A stretch of DNA of 64,000 nucleotides from Candidatus Obscuribacterales bacterium (lineage in GTDB: Bacteria > Cyanobacteriota > Vampirovibrionia > Obscuribacterales > Obscuribacteraceae), in assembly GCA_020634035.1 (NCBI GenBank), contig JACKCM010000006.1, positions 186,001 through 250,000 of the forward strand. Direction: 5' to 3'. Under the pieces are notes generated by a model. The model worked only from the letters and a program-made list of their open reading frames with translations, ran no database searches and was not told the origin of the DNA. Below, piece after piece: positions 8,646 through 17,142 of the stretch; positions within the stretch are counted from its first letter, which is position 1, and the number at the start of each line of letters is the position of its first letter. Position numbers and translations under genes: made by a program.

Positions 8646-9086
8646 TCAAATATCGAGATAAATCGTTGCTTCGAAGTCATCGCCATCACCTTTGACCGAG
8701 AGTTGATGAAGGGTTATCGCTTTGACATAAGTTTTAATCTGATGAATGCTCGCATCAAACTCCTGGCCCCTGGCCCGTGCTCTGAGACGCAGAGTTGATT
8801 GATCGCCTTCTAGAGCATCTATCTCAAGTTCAACATCACGATAGATTCTGCCTTCGCAATCGAACTGAAACAGGATTTCGGAGAGCCAATCGAACATAAG
8901 ATGCTCTCGGTCGAGAGAATCTACTACGATTTCATCTTCGAAAATTTCTTCGATAGCATCATTGTCAAGCAGGGTGTTGACAAGCCCCAGAAATGCCTGA
9001 CGATATAGTTCGATCAAAGAGGGCGCCGTCACAGAAATACCCATGTCGGCTGGATGATCGAGAACTTTGAAACCGGCTTCACGCAT
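8646..9086 (-). CDS. archease, RtcB activator
   Basis: The product is about 146 residues from the ATG at 9086. The frame extends to a TTG at 9128, but archeases normally begin just before FxxxDHxADxG, here FKVLDHPADMG, so the ATG is preferred. Other family marks are LMFDWLSEILFQFD, the mid-protein acidic strand region, and the C-terminal IKTYVKAITLHQLSV and FEATIYLDI. Conserved acidic residues bind Ca2+ and help RtcB bind GTP and turn over. It is the first gene of the operon, 32 bases before rtcB, and is divergent from the DUF4239 gene across about 110 bases. Confidence 0.9.
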   Translation of the reverse strand: MREAGFKVLDHPADMGISVTAPSLIELYRQAFLGLVNTLLDNDAIEEIFEDEIVVDSLDREHLMFDWLSEILFQFDCEGRIYRDVELEIDALEGDQSTLRLRARARGQEFDASIHQIKTYVKAITLHQLSVKGDGDDFEATIYLDI

Positions 9087-9197
9087 GCAGACAATATTAC
9101 TTGATTGACGTCTATGAAACGACTTCAAGTAAGGCTTTAATAAAGAGCCCGTCTAAAGTTGATAAACTGCAATAAATTTACTAATTGAGAGAAGATA

Positions 9198-10046
9198 ATG
9201 GCAACCTTCTTAATCGGACTTTTAATCGCCGCTCTGGCTGCGGTCGTTTCAATCATCGGCATGCTTATCGTCCGAAAAAAAGTCGGCGTGGCAAGGCTGG
9301 CTTCCTTGCATGAGGTATCCGGAGACATGCTATCGGTGGTAGGAACGCTTTATGCCGTTCTCCTCGGTTTCGTAGTCGTTGACGCAATGACCCACATGCA
9401 AGAGATGCGCATCACCGTAGAACAAGAAGCCAACGCCGCCGCCAATATCTATCTGGTTTCAGAAGGCTTGCCCAGCGTCATGGCAAAGCGCATGCAAGAC
9501 CACTGCAAAGAGTATGTCAACGTCGTCACCGCCGTCGAATGGGAAGCGATGAAAGATGGCAAGGCCCATGATGAAGCCCATGAATTGACCTGGAAAATGT
9601 GGCGTGAAGCGACAAAATTTCAGTGCGATTCAGAAGGGCTTGGCGCTGTCAAGGACAGACTGTTAGAAGAGTTGTCGAATCTTAGCGACAACAGAAGGAC
9701 CCGTCTGGTTATGGCCAAACATGGAGTAGCGCCTACCATGTGGATCTTCCTGATCATAGGCGGTGTCTTCACCGTGGTCTTCACCTATTTCTTCGGACTG
9801 GAAAGCACCAGAGCCCAGGCAATAATGACCGGGTTGATTGCGATAACGCTCTCTCTCAACCTGTTTCTGGTTTATTTATTCGGCTATCCGTTCAGAGGAG
9901 ATGTGGCGGTTTATCCCGATGCTTTCGAGCTGGACAAAAGGATATTCGCCGAGTTTCACGAGAAATGCAAAGAGACCGATGACTGTGACGCCCATGACGG
10001 CAAGGATAATCATAAAAATGAATCTGCCGTCCCCCAGACAAATTGA
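9198..10046 (+). CDS. DUF4239 (bestrophin-like) membrane protein
   Basis: The 282-residue protein has four predicted membrane helices: about 2-24, 47-66, 178-200 and 206-227. The segment YAVLLGFVVVDAM and the following EQEANAAANIYLVSEGLP are typical of DUF4239, a family with distant resemblance to bestrophin-type channels. The C-terminus is polar and rich in Asp, Lys and Cys (CKETDDCDAHDG). ATG 9198 follows an AGAGAAG ribosome site. It is 61 bases before a universal stress protein and a SulP anion transporter, so a role in anion or ion homeostasis is possible, but the family has no settled function. Confidence 0.75.
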   Translation: MATFLIGLLIAALAAVVSIIGMLIVRKKVGVARLASLHEVSGDMLSVVGTLYAVLLGFVVVDAMTHMQEMRITVEQEANAAANIYLVSEGLPSVMAKRMQDHCKEYVNVVTAVEWEAMKDGKAHDEAHELTWKMWREATKFQCDSEGLGAVKDRLLEELSNLSDNRRTRLVMAKHGVAPTMWIFLIIGGVFTVVFTYFFGLESTRAQAIMTGLIAITLSLNLFLVYLFGYPFRGDVAVYPDAFELDKRIFAEFHEKCKETDDCDAHDGKDNHKNESAVPQTN

Positions 10047-10107
10047 GCAACAGTAGCTTTCAAGTTACCATAAGATAAAATACGAGAACTCAAATCAGGA
10101 AATTGAA

Positions 10108-10548
10108 ATGGAAGAGAAGGAAACCGAAGGAAAACGAATTATCGCAGTCGGCATGGACGGCTCCGATTTCTCATGGAAGGCGCTCGAAATGGCCATTATT
10201 CTGGCCAAGGTCAAAAAAGCGCCACTTCATATAATCTCAATCCAGGAAACCATTCATACATCATTTTCCCGAAGCGAAGTCTTGGCAGCCGATCAAACCG
10301 CCAAACACAAGCTCGAAAAAATTCAGAAAAAAGCGAAGAATCAGTGCGAAGAGGAAGGGGTCCACCCCGAACTGGCGATCTGTGTCGGTCATCCGGCAGG
10401 CGCTCTGGTCACCTATGTAAAAGAGAACGACATCACCATGCTGGTGGTTGGTGACCGTGGTCATGCCAGCATCTGGGGTAACTTGTTAGGCACCACCGCA
10501 GAAAAGATAGTGCACGACTGCCCCTGCTCCGTCCTGGTCGTCAGGTAG
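10108..10548 (+). CDS. universal stress protein, UspA family
   Basis: This 146-residue, single-domain protein contains the Usp nucleotide-binding signature: an early acidic residue in VGMDGSDFS, and near the end VGDRGHAS...LGTTAEKIVHDC followed by PCSVLVVR. This G-2x-G-9x-G(S/T) type pattern marks ATP-binding members. Usp proteins are small cytosolic stress and energy-state sensors. Its stop codon (TAG, 10546-10548) directly abuts the ATG of the SulP gene, so the two are probably translationally coupled and the Usp may regulate transport. That link is inference from position. Confidence 0.92.
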   Translation: MEEKETEGKRIIAVGMDGSDFSWKALEMAIILAKVKKAPLHIISIQETIHTSFSRSEVLAADQTAKHKLEKIQKKAKNQCEEEGVHPELAICVGHPAGALVTYVKENDITMLVVGDRGHASIWGNLLGTTAEKIVHDCPCSVLVVR

Positions 10549-12228
10549 ATGAGTATAAGACAGAAATATTTCAGCAACATTCGCGGAGACTTTGTCGGCG
10601 GGCTGACTGCCGCCATCGTCGCCCTTCCTATCGCCCTGGCTTTCGGTGTGGCCACGGGCATGGGCGCCAAAGCCGGTCTCTATGGTGCCATTCTCGCCGG
10701 CTTCTTCGCCGCACTTTTCGGAGGCACCCCAGGCCAGGTCACAGGACCGACCGGACCGATGTCGGTGGTGGTGGCCGGGTTGGTGGCGGAGCACACTGGA
10801 AAGCCAGAGATCATTTTTGCATCGGTTATAGTCGGCGGCATATTGCAGATTGTGCTAGGCAAATTCAAAGCCGGTCAGCTTATTCAATACTTTCCCTATC
10901 CGGTGGTATCAGGATTCATGACCGGGATCGGGGTTATTATTTTCGTGGTCGAAATCAACCCCTTCTTCGGCTTGAAAGCAAGGGGTGATGTACTCTCTGC
11001 TTTTGAAGACATACCTTTGATATTCAGCCAGACGAACCCCCACGCCGTTATCGTAGGGGCCATTACCCTGGCTGCCATTTATCTGATTCCGTTTGTGAAC
11101 AAACTGATAAAAGTCGCCCTGCCGGCTTCTTTGATAGCGCTTATTCTGGGCACTGCCGCCAGTATCATGATGGATCTTAAATTGCCCCGTATCGGCGATA
11201 TTCCGGAAGGGCTTCCCATGCCTCACCTTCCTGCTATCAGCTTGACCGACATGCATCTAGTGCTGCACGGCGCGGCCGCTCTTGCTATATTAGGCGCCAT
11301 CGACAGCCTGCTCACCTCGGTGGTGATGGACAATATCACCAGGACTAAACATGACAGCGACAAAGAGCTTTTTGGTCAGGGCATTGGTAACATCGTCGCC
11401 GGTTTCTTCGGCGGTCTACCCAGCGCCGGAGCCACCATGCGCAGCGTCGTCAATATAAACGCCGGAGGACGAACCAAGCTATCCGGGGTTCTACACAGCA
11501 TCTTTCTTCTGGCGGTTCTAATGGGACTGGGCAAATACGCCGCCATGGTACCCCAGGCCTGTCTTGCCGCAATTCTCTTTTCTGTGGGTATCAGCATCGT
11601 AGACAAGCGCGCCATGCGCACCATTCGCCGAACTCCAAGAGGCGATGTGACGGTGATGATCGTGGTTCTGGTTTTGACAGTGTTTGTCGATCTGATCATG
11701 GCTGTGGCGGTCGGTGTGGCCCTGGCCTGTATATTATTCGCCAAAAGCCTCAGCGATAGAACCGGCTCTGATCACGGCATGCTCGACACCATCGACCATA
11801 TACAAGAAGAGATAGAACACCTGCCCAGTCAGTTCAGAGACGGTGTCTATGTCTATTCTTTCCATGGACCTCTCTTTTTCGGAGAGGTGAAGAATTTCAA
11901 CGACGCCGTCGAAAAACTGCCCAGGATCAAACATTTGATTCTGCGCTTCTACAATGTTCCTTTTATAGACCAGACAGGAGCACTGTCTCTGGAGCAAGCA
12001 GTAGAGAAGTGCAAAATGGGCGGCTCCAGGGTGATTTTCGTCGGTGTGCAGAAACACATAATGAAGATTCTGGAAGGTGTCCACACCGTAGAAGTTATCG
12101 GCGAAGAAAACTTTGTGGACACCTTTGATCATGCCCTCGACATCGTCACCGACATCCAGAGACGAACCCACGAGAATCTGCCGGTCTTCGATCCGGAAAA
12201 AGCGAACGAGACCGAGAACCAGAATTAG
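10549..12228 (+). CDS. SulP-family anion transporter with STAS domain
   Basis: The 559-residue protein has about 10-12 hydrophobic helices over residues 10-415, with SulP signatures FGVATGMGAKAGLYGA and GTPGQVTGPTGPM. The C-terminal STAS domain (about 425-535: VYSFHGPLFFG, PFIDQTGALSLEQ) is cytosolic and regulatory. SulP proteins carry sulfate, bicarbonate or dicarboxylates, often with Na+ or H+; sequence alone does not tell the substrate. It begins at the base after the Usp stop. Its 3' end overlaps the convergent MBOAT gene by four bases (12225-12228), leaving no room for a terminator between them. Confidence 0.9.
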   Translation: MSIRQKYFSNIRGDFVGGLTAAIVALPIALAFGVATGMGAKAGLYGAILAGFFAALFGGTPGQVTGPTGPMSVVVAGLVAEHTGKPEIIFASVIVGGILQIVLGKFKAGQLIQYFPYPVVSGFMTGIGVIIFVVEINPFFGLKARGDVLSAFEDIPLIFSQTNPHAVIVGAITLAAIYLIPFVNKLIKVALPASLIALILGTAASIMMDLKLPRIGDIPEGLPMPHLPAISLTDMHLVLHGAAALAILGAIDSLLTSVVMDNITRTKHDSDKELFGQGIGNIVAGFFGGLPSAGATMRSVVNINAGGRTKLSGVLHSIFLLAVLMGLGKYAAMVPQACLAAILFSVGISIVDKRAMRTIRRTPRGDVTVMIVVLVLTVFVDLIMAVAVGVALACILFAKSLSDRTGSDHGMLDTIDHIQEEIEHLPSQFRDGVYVYSFHGPLFFGEVKNFNDAVEKLPRIKHLILRFYNVPFIDQTGALSLEQAVEKCKMGGSRVIFVGVQKHIMKILEGVHTVEVIGEENFVDTFDHALDIVTDIQRRTHENLPVFDPEKANETENQN

Positions 12229-13673
12229 AACTGGAAATAAAGGAATTTGTTCGCCTTCTCGGGCATGAGCGCCAGCATCAGCACAATTAAAATAGAACAG
12301 TAGGCAGCCTGTAGCCAGCGTGGTCTGGTTGACCAGAATTTGATATCACGCAGATACTCCGAGAGAATATGCGCCACCATCAGACCGGCAAGAATAAAAG
12401 GCACCAGCGGCACTACTAGAGGCAACTTGGACGAAAGAAAATGCGGTGTTCCCTCCGAGGGGATATTCCATACCTGCAACATCTTGCCCATGATCAAATT
12501 GGCAGCGCCCATGGTATCGGCCCGGAAATAGACAAAGCTCAAGGTAAAAGCCTGGAAAGTAATGAAGATCGCGCAGGCATGCCAGTATTTTGATTTTATG
12601 AATTCAGCCAACCAATCTATGTTGCGATAGAAACGCATCCACTCTCGATGAATTATTAAACAGCCGCCCTGAAAAGCTCCCCAGGCGCAAAAATGCCAGG
12701 CGGCACCATGCCACAGTCCGGCCAGGGCGGTGGTGGCTATGAGGTTGAAATAGATACGGTAGGGAGGACAACGAGAGCCGCCCAGAGGAATATAAACATA
12801 GTCCCGAAACCAGAAAGAGAGCGATATATGCTGACGGTGCCAGAGTTCTCGAATATTGTTCGACATAAAAGGCACATTGAAATTGGGCGGGATCTTGATG
12901 TTCATCATCAGGGCAGAGCCGATGGCGACATCTGTATATCCGGAGAAATCACAATAGACTTGAAAAGCGAAAGCATAGGTAGCAAGCCAGAGATCAACCG
13001 TGGTGAAAAGCTCGGGCTTGTTATAAACAAGATCGACAAAAACAGATAGATTGTCGGCAAGAAGCACTTTCTTGGCGATACCATGCAATACCATGACAAA
13101 GCCTTTTTCGAAATTGTCCATCTCGAAATCAGCCGGGTTTTCCATCTGGGGGACGAAGTCTTGATAGCGTTTGATAGGCCCTGCTATCTGGCTGGGAAAG
13201 AAGCCCGGCAATAGAGCGAAGTGAATAAAGTTTTTCACCGGCGCACTGCCCTTGTAGATATCCAGGATGTAGTGCAGAAATTCAAAAGTAAAGAAGGAAA
13301 TCCCAAGCGGCAGTATGACCTCGACCACAATCTCGGGATGAGGAATCCCGAGGCTGTTCATGGTGTCGTATCCTATTTGGAGGAAGAAATTGGAATACTT
13401 GAAATAGCCCAGAGCACCCACATCGATAAGGATTGCAAGCCATAAGAACAATTTCTTGGTGCTCTTGCTCTTTCCCCAATCGATAGCGAAGCCGATAAGC
13501 CAGTTGAATACGGTGAGGGAGACAATCAGAATAAGATAGTAAGGATTCCAGGAAGCATAAAAGATATAACTTGCCACCAGCAGAATAGCCGGGCGCAGCC
13601 CCTTGGGTAGTATCCAATAAAGAAGAACCACCGTAGGTAGAAATATAAGATATTGAATGCTGTTAAATAGCAT
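12225..13673 (-). CDS. MBOAT-family O-acyltransferase (AlgI/DltB type)
   Basis: The 482-residue multi-pass protein begins MLFNSIQYLIFLP, typical of AlgI-like MBOATs. It carries the family core with the invariant His in GLWHGAAWHFCAWG at about residue 323, and RELWHRQHISLSFWFRDYVY earlier. These enzymes pass acyl groups across the membrane to exported polysaccharides or teichoic acid-like acceptors, usually with an SGNH-type partner. Such a partner is encoded first in this operon (15848-17089). The gene overlaps the preceding membrane-protein gene by 11 bases. The acceptor is unknown; no alginate or dlt genes are in the window. Confidence 0.92.
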   Translation of the reverse strand: MLFNSIQYLIFLPTVVLLYWILPKGLRPAILLVASYIFYASWNPYYLILIVSLTVFNWLIGFAIDWGKSKSTKKLFLWLAILIDVGALGYFKYSNFFLQIGYDTMNSLGIPHPEIVVEVILPLGISFFTFEFLHYILDIYKGSAPVKNFIHFALLPGFFPSQIAGPIKRYQDFVPQMENPADFEMDNFEKGFVMVLHGIAKKVLLADNLSVFVDLVYNKPELFTTVDLWLATYAFAFQVYCDFSGYTDVAIGSALMMNIKIPPNFNVPFMSNNIRELWHRQHISLSFWFRDYVYIPLGGSRCPPYRIYFNLIATTALAGLWHGAAWHFCAWGAFQGGCLIIHREWMRFYRNIDWLAEFIKSKYWHACAIFITFQAFTLSFVYFRADTMGAANLIMGKMLQVWNIPSEGTPHFLSSKLPLVVPLVPFILAGLMVAHILSEYLRDIKFWSTRPRWLQAAYCSILIVLMLALMPEKANKFLYFQF

Positions 13674-15840
13674 CCGGACGCCTCCTTATATAGACGGCAA
13701 GGACAGCCATCAATACAAGACCCAGACCGACCTGATCTAATAGACCCACACCACCATAGACAGAAGAATAGGTCAAAACGAAACCGGCGGCGAGCCCCAG
13801 AGTCCATGCCACCACCGCTTCGATCTGTTTATTACTATTACTCAGCTCCTCTATCTGAAGATTGACTCGCATAGCAAGAATCATAACCGCCACCATCTCT
13901 GCTCCAAGAGCAAGCAGCAGATCATTCTTGAGAGCGTCAGCCAGAATCACAAAAACAAATATGAGCACACAGGCAAGGGGCGCCTTCAAAATTTTTGCAG
14001 CAATTGTCCTGGCAGAAAGAGGCAAAACCAGAACGATTAAGAGTCCGAGCCAGGGCAGGGCTTGATAGAAAGCGGCCGGCGTCGAAGAGGCATCACCGCG
14101 CAGACAGCCAAGGGTGGCGACTTTGCTGGCCAGAAGCATGAACGCGGCAGAAGCTAAGAAGATAGAGAGATTCTCTCTTTCAGAAAAGATTGCGGCCATC
14201 GACCGCTCTGATTTGACCAGGCGAAAAGAATAGACCACCAGCACCATCAAGATGGTGAGCACCGCCAGATGCCCCATATCTAACAGAGGCATCGGCGAGA
14301 GAAGATAGGGAAAGTCCAGACTAAAGGGAGACTTGTAGCGTATCTGCTGCTTTTCTTTTAAAGCCTCGACATCAAGCACCACATCTGTGCCCAGCCTGCT
14401 TTTGAGTTCAGTCAGCATCCTGGCAGTATCGAGGGAGCTGCCCTCGGAAGAGGCAAGGATATAGCCCCCGGTAAGCGCTCTAAAATGAGCGATGAATTTA
14501 CCCGCCCCTTCTTCGACTGTCCTCGCGGTTTTATTCAGCGGCAAAAACTCGAATAGATAAGGCACACAAATATAACCGTTTCTATTTAACAAAGCTGCTG
14601 ATTTTTTGAAGCTTTCTTTAGTATAAAGGCTATCGTTGAAAGAGGCGGTGGAATAGGGATTGATGAACTGACGATCAAAGAGCCCTGTAAAATTGATCAC
14701 ATCGAAGCTCTCGCCACAGTTCCTTAAATAGCGAAAACCATCGGAGTGAACGGTCTTGATCTGCTGCGCGTCAGAGGTGGGTAGTATCATGTCGCTTCCT
14801 CGTCGTGAAACGACGGTGATATCCTTAAAACCATATTTAATGGCGGCAACCAGGGCACCAGTAGGCTGCGGTCCGATGATCAAAAGCCGCTTATTAGCGG
14901 GGTCTTCCGTCAATAAATATGGCAGACGAAAATCATCTTTCTTGAAAGGTTTCATCCCTTCATAAGACTCTTTCATCGAAGCAAAGTCTGCGTCGCTGAG
15001 ATCTTCTGATAGAGCAATTCCTTCGAATCGATGATTCAAATAAGAAATAGACCCGCCAATGCCGCCCTTTGAAATCAGCATAGGAACATGATCTATTCGC
15101 TGAGCAAAAGAAGAAGCAATAGTAGAGATTGAAGAAAAATCAGAAGCGAACAGACCTTGAATGCCCATAAACGGAATAAACGAGGCGGTCCCTGTGGATA
15201 GAAGAATTATAGCGGTACAAAGATAGGCCAACCTATGCTTTTTATAGAGAACATATAAATTGACCGCCGTGAGCACCGCGAGCCAGATCAGACCCGGTGG
15301 AATTCTATCGAGCGAAGAGGCGACTATCCAGGCGATGGCGGCACCGGTCAAATGCCAATGTGGTGATCCCCCTGACCCGGTCCGTTCCTTGAACCACTGC
15401 CCAGCCGAAAAAGCAGAACCTCCGAAAACAAGAAGTAATAGCATCATAAACAGTGGCACCGCAAACTGCCTGAAGATTTCTTTTTCCAGGAAGACAGACT
15501 TATACAGCCCGATGCTATTGTCAGAGAGAACACTTTCAAGGGCAGTGTTGAATCCGTTTGGATAACCGACCAGATAAATGATCAGAACTAAAAAGAGCAA
15601 ACCAGATAGATAGAGACAGTAGCGTAAGAGCCCTGAATCTGCCTTATTAGTAGATTCTGTCGGCGGTTTAGAAAAGAAGCCCAGCGCAAGCCCGAACAGA
15701 GCGGTTCCAAAGAAGAACTGCTGATAAGTGCCGAGCACTCCAAAAGCACAGGTCAATGAACCCACCGTGAGATAGAGCATCAACCAGAAACAGGTCACCG
15801 CCGAAAGATATTCTTTAGTAGCTTTATCCAAGCGGATCAT
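13663..15840 (-). CDS. multi-pass membrane protein with spermidine-synthase-like Rossmann domain
   Basis: From the ATG at 15840 (AGGTGA upstream; a TTG lies two codons earlier) the protein has about 725 residues. About seven hydrophobic helices (residues 10-250) precede a soluble domain (about 290-500) resembling the SpeE/SAM-dependent fold: RLLIIGPQPTGALVAAIKYG, then DITVVSRRGSD, HSDGFRYL and FDVINFTGL. More helices make up the C-terminal 220 residues. The aspartate normally following the YDVIxxD strand in aminopropyltransferases is absent (FDVINFTG), so polyamine synthesis is doubtful. It lies between an SGNH gene (7 bases upstream) and MBOAT (11-base overlap), so it probably serves envelope glycan modification. 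Confidence 0.6.
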   Translation of the reverse strand: MIRLDKATKEYLSAVTCFWLMLYLTVGSLTCAFGVLGTYQQFFFGTALFGLALGFFSKPPTESTNKADSGLLRYCLYLSGLLFLVLIIYLVGYPNGFNTALESVLSDNSIGLYKSVFLEKEIFRQFAVPLFMMLLLLVFGGSAFSAGQWFKERTGSGGSPHWHLTGAAIAWIVASSLDRIPPGLIWLAVLTAVNLYVLYKKHRLAYLCTAIILLSTGTASFIPFMGIQGLFASDFSSISTIASSFAQRIDHVPMLISKGGIGGSISYLNHRFEGIALSEDLSDADFASMKESYEGMKPFKKDDFRLPYLLTEDPANKRLLIIGPQPTGALVAAIKYGFKDITVVSRRGSDMILPTSDAQQIKTVHSDGFRYLRNCGESFDVINFTGLFDRQFINPYSTASFNDSLYTKESFKKSAALLNRNGYICVPYLFEFLPLNKTARTVEEGAGKFIAHFRALTGGYILASSEGSSLDTARMLTELKSRLGTDVVLDVEALKEKQQIRYKSPFSLDFPYLLSPMPLLDMGHLAVLTILMVLVVYSFRLVKSERSMAAIFSERENLSIFLASAAFMLLASKVATLGCLRGDASSTPAAFYQALPWLGLLIVLVLPLSARTIAAKILKAPLACVLIFVFVILADALKNDLLLALGAEMVAVMILAMRVNLQIEELSNSNKQIEAVVAWTLGLAAGFVLTYSSVYGGVGLLDQVGLGLVLMAVLAVYIRRRPDAI

Positions 15841-15847
15841 AGACAAG

Positions 15848-17089
15848 TCACCTGTGATTGAGCTTGTGCTGGCGTTCCATCGCTTCCAGCAAACCCGGAT
15901 ACTTCTCTTTAAAGATTGCCGTCAGTTTCTCTGCCAGCAGTCTTGCACCGGGATAGCTGAGGTGGACACCGTCTTTGTATGAGGTATTATCAAAGTCCGG
16001 ATCATCGACAAGATCTATTAGAATGAACTTGTTGTTGTCGGCACCCTCTTTGAGAAAAGCTTTGAAAGAGTCATAAAATCCTGGAGGAGCCAGGCTGATA
16101 AACTCTTTGCTCATGGGCATATCGACCACCACCAGGAAAATCTTCTTCTTCTCGCACAGTTCGATAAGGTTCTTGAAATAGTGCTGCTGTACTCCGAGCC
16201 CTCTCTCCAGTCTGTCTCTCTGGGTATAGGCCCGTTGATACATCATCTTCTGGTACTTCATGTAATAGTTTCTGAGAAACTCAGGGTTCTTGCGATATAC
16301 CTCCTCACCGAACTTCTCCATGCGGCGTGGAATCCAGGTCTCCATCAGATAGCCTTCTTTCTGAGGCTTCCAGGAATGATCGCTTCCCATCCGGGTGAAG
16401 TGCTGATCGAGAGGGAGATTTTCGAGCCAGTTCTTGGTCATGCCGCTGAGCATAAACTTGAGATCGTTGCGATCTCTGTAGATATAAGAATAGTGGCAGA
16501 GCAAGAATTCTCGAATGGTCTCGACGCTGTAGAGGTTATATAAAAAGAACGGGTCCGGCTTGACATAGGCAGATAGAGAGTTGAATCCCTCTCCTGTCCA
16601 CTCGGCTGAATAAGTAAAATCGACGAATTCGCGCAGGGCAATACCATATACGATGACCTTCGGATAAGCCTCGGCATTAGTCACCGCCTCCGATACCATA
16701 TAAGCTTCCGGCACCATCTGCATACCGGAACAGAGGTTGATACAAGAGACATCGTCACCGCAGGCCTTGCGAAGCAGAGATTGCAAATAAGGCGGATAAG
16801 ACCCAGTATAGAAGTGAGTGCCGGTCTTGTCTTGATTGAGAACCAGCAAAAGAGAAGAGCCGACCAGAGCGAGCTCTGGTTTTGTTTTGCGACATATCTC
16901 TACTCTATTGGCCAGATTCCAGATATCGACGCTTCTGTATCCAAGCCGATCTACCGGATTGCCCTGACGTAAATAGACCTCGAGACCCAGGAGAAAAACC
17001 AGCGTCAACACAGGAACACAGGTTGCCACTCTGATGAGTCGCAAGAACTGTCCAGCCGTTCTCTCCCTATCTCCAGCCACTGTAGTCAA
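15848..17089 (-). CDS. membrane-anchored SGNH-hydrolase-like protein (MBOAT partner)
   Basis: The product has 413 residues with one N-terminal membrane anchor (about 22-41). The exported domain has SGNH features: LALVGSSLL with a candidate catalytic Ser near residue 78, and the C-terminal DGVHLSYPGARLLAEKL holding the Asp-x-x-His pair at about 374-377. This is the AlgX/AlgJ/DltD style that works with an MBOAT to place acyl groups on exported glycans. It is the first gene of the three-gene operon. The start is uncertain: TTG 17089 and GTG 17080 are both possible, neither with a strong ribosome site. It is divergent from the GT39-type gene across about 53 bases. Confidence 0.75.
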   Translation of the reverse strand: MTTVAGDRERTAGQFLRLIRVATCVPVLTLVFLLGLEVYLRQGNPVDRLGYRSVDIWNLANRVEICRKTKPELALVGSSLLLVLNQDKTGTHFYTGSYPPYLQSLLRKACGDDVSCINLCSGMQMVPEAYMVSEAVTNAEAYPKVIVYGIALREFVDFTYSAEWTGEGFNSLSAYVKPDPFFLYNLYSVETIREFLLCHYSYIYRDRNDLKFMLSGMTKNWLENLPLDQHFTRMGSDHSWKPQKEGYLMETWIPRRMEKFGEEVYRKNPEFLRNYYMKYQKMMYQRAYTQRDRLERGLGVQQHYFKNLIELCEKKKIFLVVVDMPMSKEFISLAPPGFYDSFKAFLKEGADNNKFILIDLVDDPDFDNTSYKDGVHLSYPGARLLAEKLTAIFKEKYPGLLEAMERQHKLNHR

Positions 17090-17142
17090 GTACCGTATAT
17101 AATGCCCCTGGTCGCAGTCAAGTATACTTTAGAATCAATGAA

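Noticed and set aside
9087..9128. TTG-started extension of archease
   Set aside because: The family begins near residue 15 of this frame, and ATG 9086 gives the normal length.
13663..15840. Assignment as a genuine spermidine synthase
   Set aside because: The key acidic gate residue is missing and the domain sits inside a multi-pass membrane protein of an acylation operon.
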